A DNA stretch of 64,000 bases. It comes from Oceanicola sp. 22II-s10i. Lineage in GTDB: Bacteria > Pseudomonadota > Alphaproteobacteria > Rhodobacterales > Rhodobacteraceae. Positions 28,796 through 38,055 of this stretch are shown here, piece by piece. Position numbers and translations under genes: made by a program. Each line of letters opens with the position of its first letter. Within the stretch, counting starts at the first letter, position 1. The stretch is from positions 124,001 to 188,000 of the forward strand of contig NZ_AQQU01000007.1 of NCBI RefSeq assembly GCF_002210105.1, in the 5' to 3' direction. Below the pieces are notes generated by a model that saw only the letters and a program-made list of their open reading frames with translations, did not search any database and was not told where the DNA came from.

Positions 28796-29292
28796 GCCGC
28801 CCCTCTGGCCGGCGGCACGGTCGTCAGCCAGCCCTGCGCGCGCATCCAGTCCCAGCCGAAGGCCGCGTCGCTGTCGCCCGCTTCCGTCCGCCGCACCAGC
28901 CGGTCCCGCGCTTCGATCAGCGTGGGCCGATCCCCCTCGGGCACCCACCACAGCGCGAGGTAGGCCTGCTTCAGCACTTCGAACCACTCCGCCTTGCGGC
29001 GGAAGAACTGCACGTGCAGCGTGTTGAACACGAAATGCTCCAGCGCCTCGGGGCTGTCCCAGACCGAGACTGTGACGGTCAGCAGATCGTCCGTCCCGAA
29101 ACCATAGAGCGCGTGGCTCGCCGCCGGATCCTCTTTCTCGTCCATCACCCAGACGAATCCCGGCATCCGTGCCGCCAGCCCGTTGATCCGCGCAATATTG
29201 TCCGTGAACGCCGCCACGCGCGGATCGCCCCTGGGGGCGACCAGCCGCGCGACGTTGGTCTGCGCCAGATGATATCCGGGTCTTGCCGGCAC
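28792..29292 (-). CDS. DUF3291 protein, copy 1
   Basis: 166 residues, starting MPARPGYHLAQTNVARL. Shared family blocks are DPRVAAF, MPGFVWVM, SVWDSPEALEHFVFNTLH, EWFEVL, and the closing LWWVPEGDRPTLIEA. DUF3291 proteins look like dimeric ferredoxin-like alpha/beta barrels; their function is not known. Ten bases separate it from the next paralogue upstream. First of three related copies within 1.9 kb. Confidence 0.82.
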   Translation of the reverse strand: MPARPGYHLAQTNVARLVAPRGDPRVAAFTDNIARINGLAARMPGFVWVMDEKEDPAASHALYGFGTDDLLTVTVSVWDSPEALEHFVFNTLHVQFFRRKAEWFEVLKQAYLALWWVPEGDRPTLIEARDRLVRRTEAGDSDAAFGWDWMRAQGWLTTVPPARGAA

Positions 29293-29301
29293 GCATCTCC
29301 C

Positions 29302-29802
29302 CTATTCCGCCGCCACGGCACAGCCGTGCCGTTTCCACAGGCTCGCCTCTTCCAGCCAGCGCCAGTCGAAAGCCTCTTCGCTCGCCCCGTGGGCGCGCAG
29401 CCGGTCCAGCCGCTCCAGCGCCTCGTCCAGTGTCGGGCGATGCCCCTCGGGCACCCACCACATCACGAAGTGCATCGCACCGAGCACCTCGAACCACTCC
29501 TGCCGGCGCTCGTAGAACTGCCGGTGCACGGTGTTCCAGACGAAATGCTCCAGCGTCTCGACGCTTTCCCAGACGGTCAGGTTCGCCACGAACTGCGGAT
29601 CGCCGCCGATCTTCGTCTCCGTGTTGCCGGTGCCGGGCTCGCCCGAGCCCTCCATCATCCAGACAAAGCCGGGCATCCGCTTGCCCAGACCGTTCACCCG
29701 GTCGAGCGCCTGCATGAACTCCGCCACGCGCGGGTCGTCGACGGGCGCCACCAGGCGGCCGACATTCAGCTCGGCCAGATGATATCCCGGCCTCAGACCC
29801 AT
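29302..29802 (-). CDS. DUF3291 protein, copy 2
   Basis: 166 residues from the ATG at 29802 (MGLRPGYHLAELNVGRLV). Closest to copy 1: both share PGYHLA, MPGFVW, EALEHFV/ETLEHFV and WWVPEG. It differs by an insert around GTGNTETKIGGDP shared in kind with copy 3. The start overlaps the end of the upstream lipoprotein gene by 10 bases. Confidence 0.82.
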   Translation of the reverse strand: MGLRPGYHLAELNVGRLVAPVDDPRVAEFMQALDRVNGLGKRMPGFVWMMEGSGEPGTGNTETKIGGDPQFVANLTVWESVETLEHFVWNTVHRQFYERRQEWFEVLGAMHFVMWWVPEGHRPTLDEALERLDRLRAHGASEEAFDWRWLEEASLWKRHGCAVAAE

Positions 29803-30149
29803 CCGCGGCACTCCCCGCTGAAGGTGATCTTGTTGTCCACGATGGCCAGCGACCCGTCCGGCGTGTCCGGCCCGACCGTCCAGTCGATACCGGACCAGCC
29901 ATGGTTGCGGATGCAGAACTTGGAGGCCTCGTAGCGGGCGGCCTCCTTGGCGCCGTTCAGGCCCTGCGACACGCGGTTGACGGTGACGGCAAAGCGCCGA
30001 CCGTCTTCCTTGTCCGCCGCCAGCCGCGCCGGGTAGTAGTTGCCGTCGAAAGTCGCACGCGCCTGCCCTGACAGCAGGCTCCGCCCCGACTGCAGCACGC
30101 TGCATCCGGAAAGCGCCACGATCAACCCGATCCCAAGTGCCAGCTTCAT
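29793..30149 (-). CDS. Small lipoprotein between DUF3291 copies
   Basis: 118 residues from the ATG at 30149. The N-terminus MKLALGIGLIVALSGCSVL is a lipoprotein signal with Cys16, followed by a soluble domain (FDGNYYPARL, RRFAVTVNRVSQGL, ASKFCIRNHGW, ITFSGECRGWV) with two cysteines that could pair. It overlaps the neighbouring DUF3291 genes on both sides, so all are co-translated. Exported, inner- or outer-membrane anchored; role unknown. Confidence 0.75.
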   Translation of the reverse strand: MKLALGIGLIVALSGCSVLQSGRSLLSGQARATFDGNYYPARLAADKEDGRRFAVTVNRVSQGLNGAKEAARYEASKFCIRNHGWSGIDWTVGPDTPDGSLAIVDNKITFSGECRGWV

Positions 30150-30631
30150 GCCGCCTCCCCACACCGATGAAAGTCCACCCCGGTCCCGGCCCAGCCGAAG
30201 GCCAGCGCGCCCGGCCCCTCCTCGGTCAGGATCCGGAGCCGTTCCGCCGCCTCTTCGATCGTCGGGCGGTGGCCCGGTTCGACATACCACATCACCAGCC
30301 GCGGCGTGTCCTGTTCCTCGAACCACTCGGCCCCGCGGGCATAGAACACGCGGTGCACGGTGTTGAAGGCGAACGCGCCCAGGCTTTCGGCATCCGTCCA
30401 GACGCTCAGCGTCGAGGCGGTGCGCGGGTTGCCCCCCAGCACGCCGTCGCCGTCGGTCTGCGCCGCGTCCATCTCGTCCTCGCCCAGCATCCAGACGAAG
30501 CCGGGACTGCGCTGCGCGATCGCGTTCACGCGGTCCAGCGCGTCGGCGAACTCCGCCACGCGCGGATCGTCCCAGTCGTGCCGCAGCGTGCCGATGTTGA
30601 ATTCGGCGAAATGACGGGTGGCGCCGGTCAT
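30146..30631 (-). CDS. DUF3291 protein, copy 3
   Basis: 161 residues and the most divergent of the three: HFAEFNIGTL replaces the PGYHLA start, but DPRVAEF, RSPGFVWML, LSVWTDAESLGAFAFNTVH, EWFEE, and VMWYVEPGHRPTIEEA are retained. It overlaps the MAPEG gene's stop by 4 bases (ATGA). Function unknown. Confidence 0.8.
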   Translation of the reverse strand: MTGATRHFAEFNIGTLRHDWDDPRVAEFADALDRVNAIAQRSPGFVWMLGEDEMDAAQTDGDGVLGGNPRTASTLSVWTDAESLGAFAFNTVHRVFYARGAEWFEEQDTPRLVMWYVEPGHRPTIEEAAERLRILTEEGPGALAFGWAGTGVDFHRCGEAA

Positions 30632-31047
30632 GTGAACACCGCCCCGATCGTCAGCACCCCGAGCAGCAGGCAGCAGAGGAAGCCCGCGACATAGACATAG
30701 GTCCGCAGCCCCATGTCGGCGCGGCCCCAGCCGGTGACGTGCACCGTCAGATGCACCACCCGCGTCAGCAGGAAGACCGACGCCGCAAGGTTCACCCAGA
30801 ACGGCGCGGCATTCGCCAGGATCGCGGCCACGGTCATAGCAGCGAACGGCCCCAGGCTTTCCACCGCATTTTCATGCGCGCGGTAAAGCCGGTAGACACC
30901 GCTGTCGTAATCCGCAGCAGGCGCCGCGCCCGAGGTGACGCCGGCCTTGGCCTTGATCCCGGCCGAAACCGGACCCAGCACCAGCGTCATCAGGGCAAAC
31001 AGCGCCAGCGCGGTCAGCGCGTGGCCATATGGGGCGAATGCCTCCAT
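30628..31047 (-). CDS. MAPEG-family membrane protein
   Basis: 139 residues, four membrane helices, small integral membrane protein of the eicosanoid/glutathione-metabolism superfamily. The block YRLYRAHENAVESLGPFAAM holds the conserved RxxxAHxNxxE glutathione-site pattern. Lies immediately downstream of nuoF and upstream of the DUF3291 genes. Bacterial MAPEG substrates are mostly unknown. Confidence 0.82.
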   Translation of the reverse strand: MEAFAPYGHALTALALFALMTLVLGPVSAGIKAKAGVTSGAAPAADYDSGVYRLYRAHENAVESLGPFAAMTVAAILANAAPFWVNLAASVFLLTRVVHLTVHVTGWGRADMGLRTYVYVAGFLCCLLLGVLTIGAVFT

Positions 31048-31050
31048 CCG

Positions 31051-32343
31051 TTACTCCGCTGCCACGCTCAGGCCGCGCTTGTGCTTGATGCGGTCCTCGA
31101 TTTCCTCGCGGAAGTTGCGGATCAGGCCCTGGATCGGCCAGGCCGCCGCGTCACCGAGCGCGCAGATGGTGTGACCTTCGACCTGCTTGGTCACGTCGAA
31201 CAGCATGTCGATCTCCTCTACCGAGGCCTCGCCCTTCACCAGACGCTCCATCACCCGCATCATCCAGCCGGTGCCTTCGCGGCAGGGCGTGCACTGGCCG
31301 CAGCTTTCGTGCTTGTAGAACTTCGACAGCCGCCAGATCGCCTTGATGATGTCGGTGGACTTGTCCATCACGATCACCGCCGCGGTCCCGAGGCCCGAGC
31401 CCAGTTCACCGCGCAGGTAGTCGAAGTCCATCACGGCGTCTTTCATCTTTTCGCCGCGCACGCAGGGCACCGATGACCCGCCGGGGATCACCGCCAGCAG
31501 GTTGTCCCAGCCCCCGCGGATGCCGCCGCAATGCTTCTCGATCAGTTCCTCGAAGGAGATCGACATCGCCTCTTCGACGACGCAGGGGTTGTTCACGTGA
31601 CCCGAGATCGCGAACAGCTTGGTGCCCGCGTTGTTCTGGCGGCCAAAGCCCGCGAACCACTCCGCGCCACGGCGCAGGATGGTCGGCGCGACGGCAATGG
31701 ATTCGACGTTGTTCACCGTGGTCGGGCAGCCGTAGAGGCCCGCGCCCGCCGGGAACGGCGGCTTCATCCGGGGCATGCCCTTCTTGCCTTCGAGGCTTTC
31801 CAGCAGCGCGGTTTCCTCGCCGCAGATGTAGGCGCCCGCCCCGTGGTGCAGGTAGATGTCGAAATCCCAGCCGGACTTCGCGGCGTTCCGGCCAACCAGA
31901 CCGGCCTCGTAGCATTCGTCGATGGCCGCCTGCAGGGCCTCTTTCTCGCGGATGTATTCGCCGCGGATGTAGATGTAGCAGGCATGCGCGTTCATCGCGA
32001 AGGACGCGATCAGGCAGCCCTCGATCAGCGTGTGCGGATCGTGGCGCATGATCTCGCGGTCCTTGCAGGTCCCGGGTTCGGATTCATCCGCGTTGACCAC
32101 CAGGTAGGCCGGACGGCCGTCCGACTCCTTGGGCATGAAGGACCACTTCAGACCCGTCGGGAAGCCCGCACCACCGCGACCACGCAGACCGCTGGCCTTC
32201 ATGATCTCGATGATCTTGTCGCGCCCGAGCGCGATGATCTTGTCCGTCCCGTCCCAGTGACCGCGCGCCTGAGCCCCCTTCAGGGTCCGGTCGTGCATGC
32301 CGTAGAGGTTGGTGAATATGCGGTCCTGATCCTTGAGCATCAC
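31051..32343 (-). CDS. nuoF: NADH-quinone oxidoreductase subunit F
   Basis: NADH- and FMN-binding subunit with [4Fe-4S] cluster N3. 430 residues. [15 protein letters not shown] is the FMN/NADH glycine-rich loop (about 56-70), [10 protein letters not shown] follows, and the cluster motif [12 protein letters not shown] plus the distant HTICALGD cysteine is near the C-terminus. It is the gene after the DUF5337-like one. Confidence 0.98.
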   Translation of the reverse strand: MMLKDQDRIFTNLYGMHDRTLKGAQARGHWDGTDKIIALGRDKIIEIMKASGLRGRGGAGFPTGLKWSFMPKESDGRPAYLVVNADESEPGTCKDREIMRHDPHTLIEGCLIASFAMNAHACYIYIRGEYIREKEALQAAIDECYEAGLVGRNAAKSGWDFDIYLHHGAGAYICGEETALLESLEGKKGMPRMKPPFPAGAGLYGCPTTVNNVESIAVAPTILRRGAEWFAGFGRQNNAGTKLFAISGHVNNPCVVEEAMSISFEELIEKHCGGIRGGWDNLLAVIPGGSSVPCVRGEKMKDAVMDFDYLRGELGSGLGTAAVIVMDKSTDIIKAIWRLSKFYKHESCGQCTPCREGTGWMMRVMERLVKGEASVEEIDMLFDVTKQVEGHTICALGDAAAWPIQGLIRNFREEIEDRIKHKRGLSVAAE

Positions 32344-32353
32344 TTAACCCCTG

Positions 32354-32593
32354 TCATTTCCCGTTGAGTTGCTGACGCAGCCGCCAGAGCTGCCAGATGT
32401 TGATGAAGACCCAGATGAAGGCCGCTATGGCCGCCAGGTCGAACAGAAATACGTAACGGGCGGGCAAGCCCATCCACGGCACGAGCGCGGTGCCGAGCAG
32501 CCAGATCACCATCGTGCCCGCGATCACGAGCGCGATCACCCGCCCCTTGCGCGCCATGGCGTGTTCTGTCGTATGCCGGTTGCCGCCGTCCAT
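32354..32593 (-). CDS. DUF5337-like two-helix membrane protein
   Basis: 79 residues. An N-terminal basic segment (ARKGRV) is followed by two hydrophobic helices (VIALVIAGTMVIWLLGTAL and YVFLFDLAAIAAFIWVFINI) and a WRLRQQ tail. The arrangement and position beside nuoE/nuoF match the rhodobacteral family I know as DUF5337; the DUF label is from memory. ATG 32593 used; an internal ATG 13 codons later is possible. Possible supernumerary subunit or assembly factor. Confidence 0.68.
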   Translation of the reverse strand: MDGGNRHTTEHAMARKGRVIALVIAGTMVIWLLGTALVPWMGLPARYVFLFDLAAIAAFIWVFINIWQLWRLRQQLNGK

Positions 32594-32596
32594 CGC

Positions 32597-33400
32597 TCAA
32601 TACACGCCGCCCTTGTCCACGCGGCCCGAGAATTCGGTCGCGCCGCCCTCGGCCAGAACCTTGGCCTGCGCGATCCAGTCGTCGCGGGTGACCCGGCCCT
32701 TGAAGCCCTTCAGATTGTCGTCCATCCACGCCACCTCGGACGCGGTCCAGCCCGCGATCTGGTCGAAGTGGAAGATGCCCAGTTCGTGCAGCAGGTCTTC
32801 CAGCTTGGGCCCCACGCCCTTGATCCGCTTCAGGTCGTCCGCCCCGCCTTCGCGGGCGGCGGCCAGACCTTCCGGTTTCAGGCCCGCGTCGGGCTCTGCC
32901 GGATCGTCGATGTCTGCCCCGGCGTCCACCGGATCCTCGCTGTCCGCGATATCCGGCATCGCCTCGACCTCGGACGCGCCGTCGTCCTCGGCCTCCATCT
33001 CGGCCTCGGCGTCGAACGCCGCCGCGCTGGTGGCCGCCGTCGAGGCGCCTTCCTGCGCGTCGTCCCATTCCGCCGTCGCCTCGTCCTCGGGCATTGCCAT
33101 CAGGCCGGTCGGGGCCGAAGCCGCGGCGGTCGCGGCCGAAGCACCCGGCGCGGGGGCCGCCATAGGGGCCGGAACGGCGTCCATCGAGCGGTCGGCAGGA
33201 TCGCTCTCGGCCACCTCGCCAGACGCGCAGAAGATTCGCAGGATCATCACGGCGGCGGCAATACCGACGATCACCGCGATCACCAGGGCCAGCAGGATCC
33301 AGACACCGGGACGCATCAGCACATAGGCGAGGATGGCAATGACGGCACCGGCGATCCAAGAGATCGCGGCGCATCTGCCTTCCTTTGTGCTCATGTCCAT
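32597..33400 (-). CDS. Membrane-anchored protein with C-terminal NuoE-tail-like HhH domain (orf267)
   Basis: 267 residues. Two N-terminal membrane helices (about 10-30 and 33-55) precede a long Ala/Glu/Asp-rich linker (about 60-175) and a C-terminal globular domain from about residue 188, beginning [17 protein letters not shown], a helix-hairpin-helix-like signature. That domain is about 70% identical by eye (56 of 80) to the C-terminus of NuoE encoded just upstream, including the preceding AAREGG. The layout suggests a tether that places a NuoE-like domain at the membrane. Function unknown. Confidence 0.72.
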   Translation of the reverse strand: MDMSTKEGRCAAISWIAGAVIAILAYVLMRPGVWILLALVIAVIVGIAAAVMILRIFCASGEVAESDPADRSMDAVPAPMAAPAPGASAATAAASAPTGLMAMPEDEATAEWDDAQEGASTAATSAAAFDAEAEMEAEDDGASEVEAMPDIADSEDPVDAGADIDDPAEPDAGLKPEGLAAAREGGADDLKRIKGVGPKLEDLLHELGIFHFDQIAGWTASEVAWMDDNLKGFKGRVTRDDWIAQAKVLAEGGATEFSGRVDKGGVY

Positions 33401-33440
33401 TCCGTGGTGTCCCCTTGTCCCCGGTCCCTACCCCTCAAGA

Positions 33441-34658
33441 TCAGTCGTAGACGTCGCCCTTCTTGACCCGGCTGGAAAATTCCGTCTCGCCGCCATCGGC
33501 CAGCGTCCGGGCCTGCGACACCCAGTTGTCCCGGCTGACGCGGCCCTTGAAGCCGGTAAGGTTCTGGTCGACCCATGCCACCTCTTCCGGACCCCATGCG
33601 GCGATCTGGTCGAAATGGTAGAAGCCCATCTCGTGCAGCATTCTTTCGAGCTTGGGGCCGACGCCCTTGATGCTCTTGAGGTCATCCGGACCGCCCTCGC
33701 GCGCCGCGCTCAGCGTCTCGGGCTTGACGCCCGGCCCCTCGGCGGCGGTCACCGGCGTGTCGGGCTTGCCGTCCACCTCGGGAGAGGCATTCGCCGTGTT
33801 GCCGGTCGCGTCGGCCTCGGGACGGCCCTTCTCGACCGCCTGCGCTTCCTGCTCGGTCACGCCGGTGTCGTCGGCGGGCTTGCCCTTGGACGGACGCGGC
33901 TCGTTCGCCTTCATGCGTTCGCCGTTCTTGGAGCTCGAGCCGTCCGCCCCCTTGCCCTGCCAGGGCGCGGTCAGCGGCACCTCGGTCCCGTCGATCCGCT
34001 TGATGCTGTCGCCGATCTCGACCGCCAGGGCGGCCGAGGCGTTGTACTGCGTCTTGCCGCTGTCGTATTCCTTGAGGCTGGTCAGCCCGGACAGCGGCTC
34101 GGCCGCGAAGCGCCCGTTCTGCGGCCCCGGCACCGGCACCTTGCCCGCCGCCATTTCATCGAGGATCTCGCCCAGACGTTCGGTGGTCAGGTCCTCGTAG
34201 TAATCCTTGCCGATCTGCGCCATCGGCGCGTTCGCGCAGGCGCCGAGGCATTCGACCTCTTCCCACGAGAACTTGCCATCGGCGGACAGCGTGTGCGGCT
34301 TTTCGGAGATCTTCTTCTTGCAGACGTCCATCAGGTCCTCGGCGCCGCAGATCATGCAGCTGAGGGTGCCGCAAATCTGGATATGCGCAACGGACCCGAC
34401 CGGTTGCAGCTGGAACATGAAGTAGAAGGTCGCGACCTCAAGTGCCCGGATATAAGCCATGCCCAGCATATCGGCGATGGTTTCGATCGCCGGACGGCTG
34501 AGCCAGCCCTCCTGCTCCTGCGCGCGCCACAGCAGCGGAATGATCGCCGAGGCCTGACGGCCCTCGGGATACTTGGTCATCTGAGCCTCGGCCCAGGCCT
34601 GGTTGGCGGGCGTGAAGGCAAAGCTCTCGGGCTGATCGTGATACAGGCGTCGCAGCAT
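33441..34658 (-). CDS. nuoE: NADH-quinone oxidoreductase subunit E with C-terminal extension
   Basis: Thioredoxin-fold [2Fe-2S] subunit (cluster N1a). 405 residues against about 170 in E. coli. The N-terminal part holds cluster ligands C96-C101 and C137-C141 (ICGTLSC, ECLGAC). After about residue 180 comes a charged linker and, from about 325, the helix-hairpin-helix-like domain [17 protein letters not shown] to the end. C-terminal extensions of NuoE are known from Rhodobacter relatives. orf267 downstream carries the same domain. Confidence 0.95.
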   Translation of the reverse strand: MLRRLYHDQPESFAFTPANQAWAEAQMTKYPEGRQASAIIPLLWRAQEQEGWLSRPAIETIADMLGMAYIRALEVATFYFMFQLQPVGSVAHIQICGTLSCMICGAEDLMDVCKKKISEKPHTLSADGKFSWEEVECLGACANAPMAQIGKDYYEDLTTERLGEILDEMAAGKVPVPGPQNGRFAAEPLSGLTSLKEYDSGKTQYNASAALAVEIGDSIKRIDGTEVPLTAPWQGKGADGSSSKNGERMKANEPRPSKGKPADDTGVTEQEAQAVEKGRPEADATGNTANASPEVDGKPDTPVTAAEGPGVKPETLSAAREGGPDDLKSIKGVGPKLERMLHEMGFYHFDQIAAWGPEEVAWVDQNLTGFKGRVSRDNWVSQARTLADGGETEFSSRVKKGDVYD

Positions 34659-34678
34659 CGTTCCGGTCTACCTTGTTC

Positions 34679-34960
34679 TTACGCGGCGCAGGCGCCGCTG
34701 GTCAGGCGCACACCGCCGCCCGCCGTCGCTTCCGCGGCCCCGACGGCCATGCGATACTGACCCATCTGGATCGTCTGTTCGCGGTTCATGCCGGTCTGGA
34801 ACTCGACCGCACGATACTGCGACTCGTTCTCCATGACGCAGCCGATCGAGGCGACCGCCGCATCATATGCCTCGGGCGAGGCCATACCGCTGCCGGTCGG
34901 CGGCACGCCGCAGGCGGCGGTCGCTGCGATCAGCACGACGGCTGGGATCAGTCGCTTCAT
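34679..34960 (-). CDS. DUF5333-like exported protein
   Basis: 93 residues. MKRLIPAVVLIAATAACG is a signal sequence with a lipobox-like AAC at residues 15-17, followed by a mature helical stretch with MNREQTIQMGQYRMAVG and two more cysteines. Position between nuoD/orf79 and nuoE fits the rhodobacteral family known to me as DUF5333; the label is from memory. The ATG at 34960 has GAGGGA upstream. Function unknown. Confidence 0.66.
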   Translation of the reverse strand: MKRLIPAVVLIAATAACGVPPTGSGMASPEAYDAAVASIGCVMENESQYRAVEFQTGMNREQTIQMGQYRMAVGAAEATAGGGVRLTSGACAA

Positions 34961-34982
34961 CTCTTGTCCCTCTCTCAAACCT

Positions 34983-35222
34983 TCAGGGCCACTGCGGGCC
35001 CTTTCCGGCGACCTGCGCCACGCGGTCGTGACACACGTCGCAAATGTCATTTCCACTCCAGAACATCGAGGAGATGACCAGCATCGCGATCATTCCGCCC
35101 AACGTTCCGCCCCCGAGTGCAAAGCCGAACCTTCCGGTGCGGCCCCAGACCCAGAGCGCGGCGACCGACGCGACCAGCGGGGGAAACACGAAGAACCCCC
35201 ACTGGAGCAGCCAGTCTGCCAT
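34983..35222 (-). CDS. Two-helix membrane protein with CXXCH motif after nuoD (orf79)
   Basis: 79 residues, starting [13 protein letters not shown]. Helix 1 is about 8-26, a basic loop WGRTGRFG follows, helix 2 is about 35-54, then a C-terminal tail with CDVCH at residues 61-65. The positive loop predicts a cytoplasmic position, placing both termini and the CXXCH motif in the periplasm, where c-type heme is attached. Its ATG overlaps the nuoD stop by one base (TAATG). No family recognised. A metal site or disulfide is the alternative. Confidence 0.7.
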   Translation of the reverse strand: MADWLLQWGFFVFPPLVASVAALWVWGRTGRFGFALGGGTLGGMIAMLVISSMFWSGNDICDVCHDRVAQVAGKGPQWP

Positions 35223-36445
35223 TACCTGTCGACCTCTCCGAACACGATATCCATCGTCCCGATGATCGCCGCCACATCCGCCAGCTGGTGGCCGCCCGCC
35301 ACGTGGTCCATGGACTGCAGATGCAGGAAGCCCGGCGCGCGCAGCTTGGCGCGGTAGGGCTTGTTGGTGCCGTCGCTGACCAGATAGACGCCGAATTCGC
35401 CCTTGGGCGCCTCGACGGCTGCATAGACCTCGCCCGCCGGAACCTTGAAGCCCTCGGTGTAGAGCTTGAAGTGATGGATCAGCGCTTCCATCGAGGTCTT
35501 CATCTCGCCGCGCGAGGGCGGGGTCAGCTTGCCACGGGCCAGAACGTCGCCCTGCCCTTCGGGTGCGCGCAGCTTCTCGATCGCCTGCAGGATGATGCTG
35601 GTCGACTGGCGCATCTCTTCCATCCGGCAGAGGTAGCGGTCGTAGCAGTCGCCATGCTTGCCGACGGGGATCTGGAAGTCGAACTCGTCGTAGCATTCGT
35701 AGGGCTGCGACCGGCGCAGGTCCCACGCTAGGCCGGACCCACGCACCATCACGCCGGAATAGCCCCAGTTCTGGATGTCTTCCTCGGTGATGATCCCGAT
35801 ATCGGCGTTGCGCTGCTTGAAGATCCGGTTCTCGGTCAGCAGCTCGTCGATGTCGTCCAGCCGGTTGGGGAACTTGTGCGCCCAGGCCTCGATATCGTCG
35901 AGCAGCTTGGGCGGCAGGTCCTGATGGACTCCGCCGGGCCGGAAATAGGCCGCGTGCAGCCGCGCGCCGCAGGCCCGTTCGTAGAAGATCATCAGGTCTT
36001 CGCGTTCCTCGAAGCCCCAGAGCGGCGGCGTCAGCGCGCCGACGTCCATCGCCTGCGTGGTGACGTTCAGCAGGTGGTTCAGGACGCGCCCGATCTCGGA
36101 ATACAGCACCCGGATGAGCGAGGCGCGGCGCGGCACCTCGATTCCGCAGAGCTTTTCGATCGCCAGGCACCAGGCATGTTCCTGGTTCATCGGCGCCACG
36201 TAGTCGAGGCGGTCGAAATACGGCAGGTTCTGCAGGTAGGTCCGGCTTTCCATCAGCTTCTCGGTCCCGCGGTGCAGCAGGCCGATATGCGGATCGCAGC
36301 GTTCCACGATCTCGCCGTCCAGCTCCAGCACAAGCCGGAGAACCCCGTGCGCCGCAGGGTGTTGCGGGCCGAAGTTGATGTTGAAGTTGCGGATCTTCTG
36401 CTCGCCCGTCTGGGCGTCGCCGAACTGGTTGGAGCCGTCCATCAT
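35222..36445 (-). CDS. nuoD: NADH-quinone oxidoreductase subunit D
   Basis: 49-kDa-type subunit lining the quinone site. 407 residues. [16 protein letters not shown] (about 25-40) carries the conserved quinone-site histidines, [10 protein letters not shown] and [10 protein letters not shown] follow, and the C-terminus ends [11 protein letters not shown] as in the family. The first ATG of an ATGATG pair at 36445 overlaps the nuoC stop by 4 bases and has a GGAAGAGG ribosome site. Confidence 0.97.
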   Translation of the reverse strand: MMDGSNQFGDAQTGEQKIRNFNINFGPQHPAAHGVLRLVLELDGEIVERCDPHIGLLHRGTEKLMESRTYLQNLPYFDRLDYVAPMNQEHAWCLAIEKLCGIEVPRRASLIRVLYSEIGRVLNHLLNVTTQAMDVGALTPPLWGFEEREDLMIFYERACGARLHAAYFRPGGVHQDLPPKLLDDIEAWAHKFPNRLDDIDELLTENRIFKQRNADIGIITEEDIQNWGYSGVMVRGSGLAWDLRRSQPYECYDEFDFQIPVGKHGDCYDRYLCRMEEMRQSTSIILQAIEKLRAPEGQGDVLARGKLTPPSRGEMKTSMEALIHHFKLYTEGFKVPAGEVYAAVEAPKGEFGVYLVSDGTNKPYRAKLRAPGFLHLQSMDHVAGGHQLADVAAIIGTMDIVFGEVDR

Positions 36446-37044
36446 TTCGCCTCTTCCTTCTTCTCGTCGCCGGGCAGGATGTAATGCGCACCCTCCCACG
36501 GAGACATGAAGTCGAACTGCCGGTATTCCTGAACCAGCTTCACCGGCTCGTAGACGACGCGCTTGGCGGTCTCGTCATAGCGGACCTCGGTGTAACCGGT
36601 GGTCGGGAAGTCCTTGCGCAGCGGGTGGCCGCGGAAGCCGTAGTCGGTCAGGATCCGCCGCAGGTCCGGATGGCCCGAGAAGATGATCCCGAACATGTCG
36701 AAGACCTCGCGCTCGAACCAGTTGGCGCTCGGGTGCACGCTGGTGATCGAGGGCAGCATCTCGTCCTCGCGGACGGAGACGCGTAGCCGGATGCGGTGGT
36801 TCTGGTACATCGACAGGAAGTGATAGACCACGTCGAACCGCTTGGCCCGGTCGGGGTAGTCGACGGCGGTGATGTCCACCAGCGTCGAGAACCGGCAGGT
36901 CGCGTCGGTGCGCAGGAACTCGACAAAGCCCGCGATGTTCGCGGGCGCAACGTCGACGTTCAGCTCGCCATGGGACACGTCGTAGGCCAGCACGCAGTCC
37001 GGGCGCTTGAGCTCGATATGGGCGCCAAGTTCGTTCATCGGCAT
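36442..37044 (-). CDS. nuoC: NADH-quinone oxidoreductase subunit C
   Basis: 30-kDa-type peripheral subunit. 200 residues, separate from NuoD (in E. coli they are fused). [10 protein letters not shown] and the family signature [21 protein letters not shown] are present, with the C-terminal [11 protein letters not shown]. Overlaps nuoD by ATGA. Confidence 0.97.
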   Translation of the reverse strand: MPMNELGAHIELKRPDCVLAYDVSHGELNVDVAPANIAGFVEFLRTDATCRFSTLVDITAVDYPDRAKRFDVVYHFLSMYQNHRIRLRVSVREDEMLPSITSVHPSANWFEREVFDMFGIIFSGHPDLRRILTDYGFRGHPLRKDFPTTGYTEVRYDETAKRVVYEPVKLVQEYRQFDFMSPWEGAHYILPGDEKKEEAK

Positions 37045-37050
37045 GGTCCG

Positions 37051-37581
37051 TTACCTCGTGATCGTGCCGGTGCGCCGGATCTTCCGGGCGAGCTGCATGA
37101 TACCGTAAAGCAGCGCCTCGGCGGTCGGGGGGCAGCCGGGGACGTAGATGTCTACGGGGACGATCCGGTCGCAGCCGCGCACCACGGAATAGCTGTAGTG
37201 ATAGTAGCCGCCGCCGTTCGCGCAGGACCCCATCGAGATCACGTAGCGCGGTTCCGGCATCTGGTCGTAGACCTTGCGCAGCGCCGGGGCCATCTTGTTG
37301 GTCAGCGTGCCCGCGACGATCATCACGTCCGACTGGCGCGGAGAGGCGCGCGGCGCGACGCCGAAACGCTCAGCGTCGTAACGCGGCATCGAGGTGTGCA
37401 TCATCTCGACCGCGCAGCAGGCCAGGCCGAAGGTCATCCAGTGCAGCGAGCCGGTGCGCGCCCAGTTGATGATGTCCTCGGTCGAGGTCAGCAGGAAACC
37501 CTTGTCCTGCAGCTCGCGGTTGAGGTTCTGAGTGGCGACCTCGGGGTCGATACCGGCGGTATTGGTCCCGGTCATTGCCAT
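37051..37581 (-). CDS. nuoB: NADH-quinone oxidoreductase subunit B
   Basis: Holds the terminal [4Fe-4S] cluster N2 that reduces quinone. 176 residues. The tandem cysteines Cys55-Cys56 (ACCAVEMMH), then GSCANGGG and [10 protein letters not shown] supply the ligands. The ATG at 37581 was chosen over 37575 because AAAGGGG lies 7 bases before it. It overlaps the end of nuoA. Confidence 0.97.
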   Translation of the reverse strand: MAMTGTNTAGIDPEVATQNLNRELQDKGFLLTSTEDIINWARTGSLHWMTFGLACCAVEMMHTSMPRYDAERFGVAPRASPRQSDVMIVAGTLTNKMAPALRKVYDQMPEPRYVISMGSCANGGGYYHYSYSVVRGCDRIVPVDIYVPGCPPTAEALLYGIMQLARKIRRTGTITR

Positions 37582-37937
37582 TCGAGCGCCCCTTTCTTCC
37601 ATTCATATGCAAAGCCGATGGTGAGAACGCCGAGGAACACCATCATCGACCAGAACCCGATCATGCTGACGTCCTTGAAGGCCACGGCCCAGGGGAACAG
37701 CATCGCGATCTCGAGGTCGAAGATGATGAACAGGATCGACACGAGGTAGAACCTGACGTCGAACTTCATCCGCGCGTCGTCGAAGGCGTTGAACCCGCAT
37801 TCGTAGGCGCTGACCTTTTCGGGGTCGGGATTGCGGACGGCGACGATGACGGCGGCGAGGATCAGGACGAGGCCGAGACCGATCGCGATGGCCAGAAAGA
37901 CGAGAATGGGGAGGTATTCCCGCAGCATCTCTTCCAA
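37572..37937 (-). CDS. nuoA: NADH-quinone oxidoreductase subunit A
   Basis: Small three-helix membrane subunit. 121 residues from a TTG at 37937, the same length as Paracoccus Nqo7. AAAGGAG lies at proper spacing before the TTG, whereas the ATG three codons later has no spacing for one. Blocks are [20 protein letters not shown] (with the ECG loop cysteine) and [16 protein letters not shown]. First gene of the complex I operon. Confidence 0.96.
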   Translation of the reverse strand: MEEMLREYLPILVFLAIAIGLGLVLILAAVIVAVRNPDPEKVSAYECGFNAFDDARMKFDVRFYLVSILFIIFDLEIAMLFPWAVAFKDVSMIGFWSMMVFLGVLTIGFAYEWKKGALEWQ

Positions 37938-37992
37938 GGTCGGCTCCTTTGCTTGCGCGGGCAGGCCCTTAGGGCCCGCATTGGCTCTCTGC

Positions 37993-38021
37993 GGTTTACT
38001 CCCGCCCCATGGCAGGGTCAA
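37993..38021 (-). promoter_or_regulatory. Candidate promoter of the nuo operon
   Basis: On the minus strand TTGACC (38021-38016) is followed after 17 bases by TAAACC (37998-37993). The -35 matches 5 of 6; the -10 is weak, as is common in this group. Predicted start near 37986 leaves a leader of about 50 bases with a short hairpin (GGCCCT-A-AGGGCC, 37964-37976) just before the nuoA ribosome site. Confidence 0.45.
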
Positions 38022-38055
38022 CCGAGCGCGGGCCATTTCAACGCAATCACAAGAC

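Noticed and set aside
26312..28963. 883-codon open frame on the plus strand
   Set aside because: Antisense to nuoG and neighbours; composition follows GC3 bias and it has no family motif.
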